DNA from: Xanthocytophaga flava
GTDB taxonomy: Bacteria; Bacteroidota; Bacteroidia; Cytophagales; 172606-1
Assembly: GCA_030068525.1 (NCBI GenBank)
Contig: JASJOS010000023.1
Span: 1-64,000 of the forward strand
DNA: 64,000 bases
Reading direction: 5' to 3'
Each line of letters begins with the position of its first letter. Position 1 is the first letter of the stretch. The position numbers and the translations under genes were made by a program. The notes beneath the pieces are model-generated. The model was not told the DNA's origin. It was given only the letters and a program-made list of their open reading frames with translations, and did no database searches. Positions 7,898-14,514 of the stretch are shown here, piece by piece.

Positions 7898-9312
7898 TGT
7901 TCATTAGGGTTTTGAGGTTCTGGTTCAGCTTCAGAAATTTCTAGTTCAAATTTGATATTTGTTTCATGAAGTTTCTGGTAAATGGCTATTAAGAGCAGGT
8001 CCCTTACATCTTTCCAACTTGTACCATCAGGGAATAGATAGTTTACAAAATCATCAATTGTGATAAGTGGATTCTTGGCTCCCCGATTATAATTATCGGC
8101 AATTTGCTTAACTATAAATTGCCGAAGACCTTGACTGAATTTTTCTCCGTTCAATCGAGTAATAGATTTTTTTATAAGATCTTCACTTTGATCAGTTACA
8201 ATAAAATCTGCGAGATCTTTAATTTTTTCAATTGCTTTTTTGTCCATATTCTTTAAGCGGATTTGATAGGTTTCAACAATCTTGAAATTGAATCTGTGTT
8301 TTATACTCCAGTTTAAAATCTCACGAAGGATAGACTGGTTAAACAGGAGTTTGTCATAGATGCTGTTGCGCCAGGTTTTAAACCTGTCATAGCTGAAAGA
8401 CTCTTTCTTGTCCTGCCATTCTCCTGTTTGCTCATTAAAATTGCCTTCTTTTACTTTAGAATTGCGATAATGAGCATATACAAAGTTTTTCCAGTCTGTT
8501 TGCAAAAAAGGACTTAAACAGTAGACGTAAAATTTAAAGACAGAAGCTGGAAGCTGGTATAACTGGACTTCCGGACTGGCTCCAAAGTTTGTAAAGTGAT
8601 AAAGGTTCAGCATGACATCTTTCTCTGAAATATCTTCTTCACCTATGGATTTGCCAATACTTTGAATACAACTATCTGCGAACCCGAAAAGTACATTTGC
8701 AGGATTGATAAAATCTGATTTTAAGACTCCTTCAGATTTATGTATGCCTAAATCCTGAGAATTTTTGTAGCAATTCTGAAAAACAAAAAACTCGGTTACT
8801 TTATCATAATTGCTATTAATCAAAGCTATTTTGTCTCCTAGCTGGACTAATCCAAATGGCACAAAGAATATTCGAATCAATACCTCTTTTGAGAGATAGA
8901 GCCCTGCTTCAAATGAACTATGAAAATTGATAAAGGTGCCTGATCCAGACAGAATATGATTGTCTCTGCCAGCTAAAAAAAGTTTTGTCTTCTTACCTGT
9001 AACCCGGCAATAACCTTCTTTATAAGGAAGAGTCTCGTTAATAAGGCTCTTGTAAAATTTCATAGTTTCTTCAAACTTCTTTTCTCCCTGAAAAGCTGGC
9101 TGAGTGATTGTTGAATTCAAAAAGAATGCATTTAGCTTTCCACTCCATGCGTTGACATAGATTTTAGCCATTAACTCAATTAAATCGACAATATCCTTAT
9201 CTGAATTCTGAACTGATAAGTATTTTATGACATACCCCCCCACATCAGCAAATGGATCACCAGTTGTTTCGATTAGCGATTGATAATCTATATTCGTTAT
9301 ACTTGTATTCAT
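7894..9312 (-). CDS. cas8b: Cascade large subunit Cas8b (Cst1-like)
   Basis: The 472-residue protein opens with TTGDPFADVGGYVIKYLS near residue 15, a pattern I associate with Cas8b1/Cst1 proteins, and is the first gene of the interference operon. A zinc-binding pair could be present (YCRVTGKKTKLFLAGRDNH) but looks degenerate. Cas8 recognises the PAM and recruits Cas3. It is followed by cas7 with a 4-bp overlap. A TTG-N16-TAnnTTTG promoter lies 57-83 bp upstream of the ATG and coincides with the pseudo-spacer match described at 9392-9413. Subtype call rests on order cas8-cas7-cas5-cas3 and on Cas7 type. Confidence 0.88.
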   Translation of the reverse strand: MNTSITNIDYQSLIETTGDPFADVGGYVIKYLSVQNSDKDIVDLIELMAKIYVNAWSGKLNAFFLNSTITQPAFQGEKKFEETMKFYKSLINETLPYKEGYCRVTGKKTKLFLAGRDNHILSGSGTFINFHSSFEAGLYLSKEVLIRIFFVPFGLVQLGDKIALINSNYDKVTEFFVFQNCYKNSQDLGIHKSEGVLKSDFINPANVLFGFADSCIQSIGKSIGEEDISEKDVMLNLYHFTNFGASPEVQLYQLPASVFKFYVYCLSPFLQTDWKNFVYAHYRNSKVKEGNFNEQTGEWQDKKESFSYDRFKTWRNSIYDKLLFNQSILREILNWSIKHRFNFKIVETYQIRLKNMDKKAIEKIKDLADFIVTDQSEDLIKKSITRLNGEKFSQGLRQFIVKQIADNYNRGAKNPLITIDDFVNYLFPDGTSWKDVRDLLLIAIYQKLHETNIKFELEISEAEPEPQNPNEQ

Positions 9313-9368
9313 ATTGATATTATTCTTGGAGTAAATGAGAACTGAATACTAGAAGATGGATTATTAAG

Positions 9369-9395
9369 CAAATCTATAAATATAAATTTATCCAA
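9369..9395 (-). promoter_or_regulatory. Promoter of the cas8b-cas7-cas5-cas3 operon
   Basis: Read on the minus strand, TTG (complement of CAA at 9393-9395) is followed after 16 bp by TAGATTTG (complement of 9369-9376), an exact match to the Bacteroidota -7 element TAnnTTTG. The spacing is at the short end of what is known for the phylum, but the same spacing is seen at 32757-32783. The cas8b ATG is 57 bp downstream. The -33 element is covered by the PAM-like CCA and the first base of the pseudo-spacer match. Confidence 0.65.
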
Positions 9396-9413
9396 GTATA
9401 TTGGTAGCTAAAT
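9392..9413 (+). promoter_or_regulatory. Predicted Cascade binding site for the crRNA-like RNA
   Basis: From 9395 the plus strand matches the pseudo-spacer that starts at 10185: positions 1-5, 7-11, 13-15 and 17-19 are identical, with mismatches at 6, 12 and 16 and little identity after 19. Type I Cascade does not pair every sixth spacer base, so mismatches at 6 and 12 should cost nothing. The three bases before it are CCA, in the PAM position and similar to PAMs known for some I-B systems. The flanks do not match the flanks of the pseudo-spacer, so this is not a simple duplication. It lies between two divergent promoters. Confidence 0.75.
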
Positions 9414-9428
9414 ATATTATAATATTAT

Positions 9429-9436
9429 TAAATTTG
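9429..9436 (+). promoter_or_regulatory. -7 box for the JAMM-protein cassette
   Basis: TAAATTTG is an exact TAnnTTTG match 21 bp upstream of the ATG at 9458. The nearest upstream TTG is 9402-9403 region inside the predicted Cascade site, 25 bp away, which is longer than usual, so the -33 element is doubtful. Cascade bound at 9392-9413 would lie just upstream or over the -33 region and could hinder this promoter as well as the divergent cas promoter. Confidence 0.5.
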
Positions 9437-9457
9437 TAAAAATATCTTTTAATCATT

Positions 9458-9979
9458 ATGACCTATCTCAATACTCATTTGCCCTTGTTTAAGGATGATG
9501 CTAATACCGTGGAAAAAGTCATCAGTAAAATTCGCTATGATACTCATGAGAATGTCTATATTCTTAAAAATGGCGAGCAAGTTTGGCGATTTCGTGGAGA
9601 AACAGACAGGGTCACTATTGATAATATCTATCTTGTAAATATGATTGATGCTAGTATTATACATAATCATCCTGGTGGTTTTTCTTTTTCTAAAGAGGAT
9701 GTTGAAGCTATTATACGATATAATGCTAAAGAGTTGATCCTTGTAACTCAGGAATACATCTATTCTATCACTAGGCCTAAGAATGGATGGAACATTAATT
9801 TTGATGATCCTCAAATTGATGTATTGTATAATACATGCCAGTTTCTTGCAAGGACTGCTTTGGATAAAAAAGCTCATGAACTTCTTTTTAATGAAAGGGA
9901 AATAAAACTTATTCATTATATTTGGGACATCTTTTTTCGTGAACTTGGAATAAGTTATGTCCAGAAAAAACACATATAA
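9458..9979 (+). CDS. JAMM/MPN-motif protein inserted in the cas locus
   Basis: The 173-residue product contains IIHNHPGGFSFSKEDVEA: His69, His71, Ser78 and Asp81 follow the HxHPxxxxxSxxD pattern of JAMM-type metalloproteins, in a version with the spacing seen in JAB-like domains of phage-head/MuF and polymorphic-toxin proteins rather than RadC. YSITRPKNGW follows. No signal peptide or membrane segment is seen. It is on the strand opposite to cas8b and cas6, which flank it, and is more AT-rich than its neighbours. Its stop overlaps the next small gene by 23 bp. A peptidase activity is inferred only from the motif; a role as the toxin of a CreTA-like pair is speculation. Confidence 0.7.
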   Translation: MTYLNTHLPLFKDDANTVEKVISKIRYDTHENVYILKNGEQVWRFRGETDRVTIDNIYLVNMIDASIIHNHPGGFSFSKEDVEAIIRYNAKELILVTQEYIYSITRPKNGWNINFDDPQIDVLYNTCQFLARTALDKKAHELLFNEREIKLIHYIWDIFFRELGISYVQKKHI

Positions 9980-10157
9980 CCCTGCTTCAGCCTTTGACGA
10001 TCGTAGTCTTCCTAATGAGAAATGTTCTATATCTACTGAAAGGTCTGATGAAATTGATGCATTCATGAAACCCATAATAGAGGAAGAAATCGAAAAACTC
10101 AGACGAGAAAATCCAGATATGTTTCCTTTTTCTAAAAAAGAAAAACTAACTCATTAA
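9957..10157 (+). CDS. Small hypothetical protein after the JAMM gene
   Basis: A 66-residue hydrophilic protein, MSRKNTYNPASAFDDRSLP at the start and a charged helix near the end (EEEIEKLRRENPDMF). It overlaps the end of the JAMM gene by 23 bp in another frame, which suggests translational coupling. No family is recognised. Its stop codon touches the first degenerate CRISPR repeat, so the RNA element is probably in the same transcript. It could be a partner or inhibitor of the JAMM protein, but nothing in the sequence proves that. Confidence 0.55.
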   Translation: MSRKNTYNPASAFDDRSLPNEKCSISTERSDEIDAFMKPIIEEEIEKLRRENPDMFPFSKKEKLTH

Positions 10158-10236
10158 TACGTGTTTCCTAATAGGAATTGAAATAGTATTTTGGTTGCTT
10201 AATTGAAACCTAATTGTACCATAAGGGAATTTATGT
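10155..10236 (+). ncRNA. CRISPR-like regulatory RNA (CreR/CreA type candidate)
   Basis: Two degenerate repeats enclose a 22-bp pseudo-spacer. The left one (10155-10184) keeps the repeat's 3' end, AGGAATTGAAAT, which supplies a complete crRNA 5' handle. The right one (10207-10236) matches the repeat at 23 of 30 positions, including TAATTGTACCATA. Both have the orientation of array 2. The pseudo-spacer (10185-10206) matches the cas8b promoter region at 9395-9413 at 16 of 19 positions. Known CreA/CreR RNAs in type I loci have this build: degenerate repeats, a spacer with partial, seed-centred match to a local promoter, and a place near cas6/cas8. It is followed by a strong terminator. Processing by Cas6 and repression by Cascade are inferred. 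Confidence 0.75.
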
Positions 10237-10249
10237 ATTAATATTTTTG

Positions 10250-10282
10250 ATCCTACTTTTTTAAAAAGTAGGATTTATTTTA
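10250..10282 (+). terminator. Rho-independent terminator after the crRNA-like element
   Basis: A 12-bp perfect stem (ATCCTACTTTTT at 10250-10261 with AAAAAGTAGGAT at 10263-10274) is followed by TTATTTTA on the plus strand. On the minus strand the stem would be followed by an A-rich stretch, so it serves the plus-strand cassette. It sets the 3' end of the JAMM gene, small gene and crRNA-like RNA transcript about 14 bp after the right pseudo-repeat. Confidence 0.75.
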
Positions 10283-10310
10283 GAGGCCCTTATTGTTACT
10301 TAATACTATA

Positions 10311-11087
10311 TTATTTCACCTCACAACACCCAAACCCCTCCGCATTATACCTGCCAAATCCTCCGAGTAAGCCGATTTCCAGTAGTTCACGAGGAGCGGT
10401 GAGTTCGAAGTCAAACAGGTAACCTTTTATCTTGGTCGCTTCTGGTGAATGGTCTTTCAATGTTACCAGTCGAGCTTTGGGTGCTGCACTCAGCAAGCGA
10501 AACTCCATAGGTGCATCCGTCCAACTGGCTTGTAAAGACTGTCCACTGGCAATGTATTTGTCGAGCAAGTTGGTGAACAGCAGCTCCTGATAGCCTTCCT
10601 GAAGAGGCGAAAAGTAGTCGTCATGTCTACGGTCGTTTTTGCGGCTTACTACCAGTGGTGACAACGTACGCAGGTGCACTGTTTCGGACGGTATCTGCCA
10701 GGCCAGACTTTCGACCTGCTTTACCCGGAAATCTACCTGCGACACTCTATCTCCCAACCGAAACTCCTGTTCGGCAAACAAACCCATTACAAAGTTCTCA
10801 GCCGCCTTGTCGGTATAAAAAGATACCATAAGACCTACTTCGTCTGAAAGCACCGCAATGCGATCACTTCCTTTTCGGATATCGAAACGTGGAATCTGCA
10901 AAGCGGAGAATGTAAAGAACTTGAACCGTTTCTGTCCGACAGAATAGCCACTATTATGCAGAAAATCAGCATATGTCTCATCCGCTTTGCCTATCACTTT
11001 GTATATCCATGACGACAACGGATAGGCATAGTTAATCGGCAATGTTGATTGGCTTCCGGTTTTTTGTAAGGTTAGTTTCAGTCGCAT
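10311..11087 (-). CDS. cas6: CRISPR RNA endoribonuclease Cas6
   Basis: The 258-residue protein has two RAMP-like halves and ends with the glycine-rich loop LLGGFGRYNAEGFGCCEVK, the signature of Cas6. An early histidine-free segment makes the catalytic residue hard to name; candidates are around YAYPLSSWIYKV. It cleaves the pre-crRNA 8 nt before each spacer. It lies apart from the rest of the effector genes, separated from cas8b by the plus-strand JAMM/crRNA-like cassette, and 98 bp after the WYL gene with which it may share a transcript. Confidence 0.93.
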   Translation of the reverse strand: MRLKLTLQKTGSQSTLPINYAYPLSSWIYKVIGKADETYADFLHNSGYSVGQKRFKFFTFSALQIPRFDIRKGSDRIAVLSDEVGLMVSFYTDKAAENFVMGLFAEQEFRLGDRVSQVDFRVKQVESLAWQIPSETVHLRTLSPLVVSRKNDRRHDDYFSPLQEGYQELLFTNLLDKYIASGQSLQASWTDAPMEFRLLSAAPKARLVTLKDHSPEATKIKGYLFDFELTAPRELLEIGLLGGFGRYNAEGFGCCEVK

Positions 11088-11185
11088 AGGTCAGATCAGA
11101 AGTTCGTTGGAAGTGCTTTTATGCGTTTGTTGATCACAAAGTTGTGAGAACATCCCGCCAAAACGTTGCGGAGTAGAAAAGTTTT

Positions 11186-12130
11186 TTATATTTTTTCATT
11201 GATAACCATTACAGCATACTTCGCAATGGCTTTTTGCAGGCGGGATTTTACCTTTTCCCGCAGTGTATCCGGAGCTAATACCTCAACCTCTTCACCATAG
11301 GCTAGAATTTCCCGCTCCAGTTCATGATTGGGCGTTACGATGAGTTTAATGATCAGGTGAGTAGGAGTATCTTCTACAATTTGCTGTGAAGAATGCATCG
11401 GAAGAGACTTGACATATTTTCCTTCATTAGCTGTAAATCGTAGCAGTACCTCCTTCTCTTCTTCATCCGATGGAGTCGTCACGCCAATAACATGATTGCG
11501 GTAATTGCGGCATTGATCTGCCCGATTGGTAGTAAAGGTCTGATCTGTAACCATAAGTTTACTCATACGGTCCAATCCAAATGTACGCAGGCTCTGTGCT
11601 GTATGACAATAGGCCGCCAGATACCATCTGTTTCGGTACTCAAACAACAAACCCGGTTCAACAATCCGATCTTTTGTTTCGTCACTGGTATAAGGACGGT
11701 ACGTAAACTGAATCACCCGACTGGCGAGCATGGCGTTCCATAGATCCGATAGCAACTCCAATCCTGAAAACTGACTATTCCCTTCCAGTTGCAGATAACG
11801 TGAGGCAGAGTGCTTGCCTCCAATCGACTCAGAAAGAAACTCCAATCGTTCGCGCCGTTCCAGCAGGTTTACAAATTTAGGAAATTCGCTGACATCTTCG
11901 TCTGGAGGAATATCCAGGTAGTACCCTTTTCGTTTAGTATTATACCGGATGTGTATCCCATATTCTTCCCGTAAATGTTTTCTATCCCATTCCAAGGTTC
12001 GTTCAGCTGCTGCATCGATGCCATATTCCCGAAGTCTGTCTTCTATAGTCTTTTGAGAAGGGTACGTATAGGGCTTCTCTACCATATGTATAAGACGAAG
12101 CTGTCGACGTAGAATAATCGATTTTTTCAT
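11186..12130 (-). CDS. WYL-domain transcriptional regulator of the cas locus
   Basis: The 314-residue protein has an N-terminal helix-turn-helix region (RQLRLIHMVEKPYTYPSQKTIEDRLREYG) followed by a WYL domain (residues about 135-220, with NRWYLAAYCHTAQSLRTFGLDRM) and a C-terminal WCX-like extension. WYL regulators are frequent in or beside CRISPR-Cas loci and often repress them in response to nucleic-acid ligands. It is the first minus-strand gene inside array 2's leader and precedes cas6. A perfect inverted repeat 80 bp upstream may be its own operator. Confidence 0.9.
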   Translation of the reverse strand: MKKSIILRRQLRLIHMVEKPYTYPSQKTIEDRLREYGIDAAAERTLEWDRKHLREEYGIHIRYNTKRKGYYLDIPPDEDVSEFPKFVNLLERRERLEFLSESIGGKHSASRYLQLEGNSQFSGLELLSDLWNAMLASRVIQFTYRPYTSDETKDRIVEPGLLFEYRNRWYLAAYCHTAQSLRTFGLDRMSKLMVTDQTFTTNRADQCRNYRNHVIGVTTPSDEEEKEVLLRFTANEGKYVKSLPMHSSQQIVEDTPTHLIIKLIVTPNHELEREILAYGEEVEVLAPDTLREKVKSRLQKAIAKYAVMVINEKI

Positions 12131-12209
12131 ACGAGTGAATGGGAATGGAAAGTGTATCCAGGTTACATTTTACTAATTAGCGTTAAATAACATATAGATC
12201 TACTTTGTT

Positions 12210-12231
12210 AAAAGGGTATTTTTACCCTTTT
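12210..12231. promoter_or_regulatory. Perfect inverted repeat upstream of the WYL gene
   Basis: AAAAGGGTA (12210-12218), a 4-base T loop and TACCCTTTT (12223-12231) form a perfect 9-bp dyad about 80 bp before the WYL start. No plus-strand gene ends here, so an operator is more likely than a terminator, though the T run would also allow termination of plus-strand RNA. The rest of 12131-12470 is AT-rich and shows no gene. Confidence 0.4.
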
Positions 12232-12381
12232 TTACTAGTAGCTTTGTAAGATTTTATATTTTCAGTTTATTGTGAATGAGTAATTACAGGATTTTACTCA
12301 GAAAGATCGTCTTACTACTTTCTTGCCTGCCTTTGAATAGGAGACCGAAGAGTTAAAAATGTGGAGAAAGTTTTGGGTAAT

Positions 12382-12590
12382 GTCGTCGACCGGCAAAAAA
12401 GTCTATGTTGATTCAACCAAGAAAGCATTCTAGCGTGCTATTTTTAAAGGTAATTGTCTGGTAGTCAGTGAGTCGTCGAACCCCCTGGGTCAATTATAGT
12501 ATTACACATCGACGACTTTTCACGAAAAAACAAATTACAAAAGCTGCGTTTTTGTGCTGAAAACGCTATTTTTAGCTTCGTTTCTAACGG
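12382..12590 (+). promoter_or_regulatory. Leader of CRISPR array 2 with upstream GTCGTCGACC site
   Basis: The 120 bases before the first repeat (12471-12590) are the reverse complement of the leader of array 1, identical over the 94 bases nearest the repeat. Motifs GTCGTCGACC (12382-12391), AGTCGTCGAA (12471-12480) and TCGACGACTT (12509-12518) mirror those at array 1, with conserved distances of about 73 bp to the first repeat, 38 bp, and 89-91 bp, although the sequence between the outer two has diverged. They are candidates for leader-binding factors used in integration or transcription. Confidence 0.8.
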
Positions 12591-14075
12591 ATCTTAATTG
12601 TACCAGTAAGGAATTGAAATGGGCTTAATCTGCTCCTCACGAGGTACAAACTCTAATCTTAATTGTACCAGTAAGGAATTGAAATTGCATATATTCGCTT
12701 TTTTGGCAACTGGCAATTGCCAATCTTAATTGTACCAGTAAGGAATTGAAATTTAAAATTTGCGTCTTCACTATAATAATCACTGTTTATCTTAATTGTA
12801 CCAGTAAGGAATTGAAATCTACGTACCGTTCTGGATCACGTGCCAGGTGTCGAAATCTTAATTGTACCAGTAAGGAATTGAAATTGAAGTGCTAATGAAG
12901 CGCTCCAAATTTCATTTCCAATCTTAATTGTACCAGTAAGGAATTGAAATCGGTGGAACAGGCTTGCTAACGGGTTTAGTTTTCTCTTGATCTTAATTGT
13001 ACCAGTAAGGAATTGAAATTGAGTTCTTGCTTTTATAAGCTCCCGATATTTCGCCTATCTTAATTGTACCAGTAAGGAATTGAAATCGCGCTTCCTAACA
13101 CGTAACCAAGCACAATCAGGAAATCTTAATTGTACTAGTAAGGAATTGAAATTTCGTGTGGAATGACAGTGGGCGGTCTGGCGGAAGAATCTTAATTGTA
13201 CCAGTAAGGAATTGAAATTGAGTTTAGATAGTTGGGTTTAGTTCTTAGGCTTGGATCTTAATTGTACCAGTAAGGAATTGAAATTACCTGATACAGATAG
13301 CCTGTTGAGTATAAAGTTTCATCTTAATTGTACCAGTAAGGAATTGAAATGGGGAGAATATAAAGATTGTTTTCCGATTAATATACCATCTTAATTGTAC
13401 CAGTAAGGAATTGAAATGGAAAAAATATTGTTAGGCGAGAATATCTGCAGACCATCTTAATTGTACCAGTAAGGAATTGAAATAGAAATGACAAAGAAAG
13501 AAGGGATTGCTTTTGCGGCATCTTAATTGTACCAGTAAGGAATTGAAATCACGAGAATAAGGCAGGTCTAATGTTTGGCAAGCTGCATCTTAATTGTACC
13601 ATAGAGGAATTGAAATATAATTGTAGGATCTACAGAGAGTGCATACAATATGATCTTAATTGTACCATAGAGGAATTGAAATTAGTAGAAAAACTATGAA
13701 CAGAACAAAGACTACCCTATCTTAATTGTACCATAGAGGAATTGAAATTGGTTAGTTCTTCGGGTCTAAATGTGATATGCTGATATCTTAATTGTACCAT
13801 AGAGGAATTGAAATAAAGGAACAATAGTCTTTTATATTGAAGCTCCACCCATCTTAATTGTACCATAGAGGAATTGAAATTGATCAGCGCGACCTGGTTA
13901 GGCTGGAGGCCTGGCTGATCTTAATTGTACCATAGAGGAATTGAAATTCCGGTTAAGCAACTCAAGCTTTGTCATTTCCAGACTATCTTAATTGTACCAT
14001 AGAGGAATTGAAATGCAGGAAAGGGTTTTTCTTAATCAGATCCAGATAATAATCTTAATTGTACCATAGAGGAAT
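12591..14075 (+). CRISPR. CRISPR array 2, 23 repeats and 22 spacers
   Basis: Thirty-bp repeats begin at 12591, 12656, 12723, 12789, 12855, 12921, 12990, 13057, 13123, 13189, 13255, 13321, 13388, 13454, 13520, 13587, 13653, 13719, 13785, 13851, 13918, 13985 and 14052; spacers are 35-39 bp. The first 15, next to the leader, carry AGTAAGG in the centre (the ninth has one extra change, TACTAGT). The last eight carry ATAGAGG, the allele of array 1. The final repeat is cut to 24 bases and runs into the start of the next gene. Array direction is rightward, away from cas. Confidence 0.98.
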
Positions 14076-14078
14076 CCT

Positions 14079-14426
14079 ATGCGAATTATAAAATCTATAC
14101 TCCTGATCAGCTTTCTGCTATTTTCTTTGCCCTCTTATTGTACAGTTGATGCCTTAGCAGTTAATCATCTCACAAAAGAAATATATGTGTTTGAAGAGTC
14201 TGAATATGCTGGAATAGGATGGGCGGTAGTAGCTGGAGAATCAGCTCTATGGGAAGAGCAGGAGAAGTATTTTTTAGCAAAGGGATATCGTTATACTACT
14301 ACTCCTAATACAGTAGACAATATTTTTTTCAGTGTTTTACTCAGCATTGTGGGATTTTTGATAATTATTTGGCTAAAGAGGATTCGATTTGGTACAAAGT
14401 ATAAAATGATCTTCAAACGAATTTAA
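14079..14426 (+). CDS. Small membrane protein beside CRISPR array 2
   Basis: A 115-residue protein with an N-terminal signal or membrane segment (RIIKSILLISFLLFSLPSY), a central soluble part and a second hydrophobic helix (residues about 83-99) followed by a basic tail. I do not recognise the family. Its ATG is 4 bases after the truncated last CRISPR repeat, whose GAGGAA could act as a ribosome-binding site. This makes an origin of the array's end by recombination upstream of an older gene plausible. It ends in the shared terminator at 14464. Confidence 0.6.
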   Translation: MRIIKSILLISFLLFSLPSYCTVDALAVNHLTKEIYVFEESEYAGIGWAVVAGESALWEEQEKYFLAKGYRYTTTPNTVDNIFFSVLLSIVGFLIIIWLKRIRFGTKYKMIFKRI

Positions 14427-14463
14427 ATGGGTTATACAATGTTATGCTATACTAATAAAGGCA

Positions 14464-14497
14464 AAAGCCTTGCAGGTAACCACTACTGCAAGGCTTT
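14464..14497. terminator. Bidirectional terminator
   Basis: A perfect 12-bp stem (AAAGCCTTGCAG, 14464-14475; CTGCAAGGCTTT, 14486-14497) with a 10-base loop lies between the converging genes ending at 14426 and 14515. T-rich tails are short on both sides. Confidence 0.7.
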
Positions 14498-14514
14498 CTC
14501 ATGTTTGATAAGAC

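Noticed and set aside
9449-10075. A 208-codon minus-strand frame opposite the JAMM gene
   Set aside because: The plus-strand frame has the conserved HNHP motif, a promoter box and sensible start; the antisense frame has no family features.
12361-12390. Weak similarity of the pseudo-spacer to AGTTTTGGGTAATG before array 2
   Set aside because: Alignment needs gaps and lacks a seed match, unlike the gap-free match at 9395.
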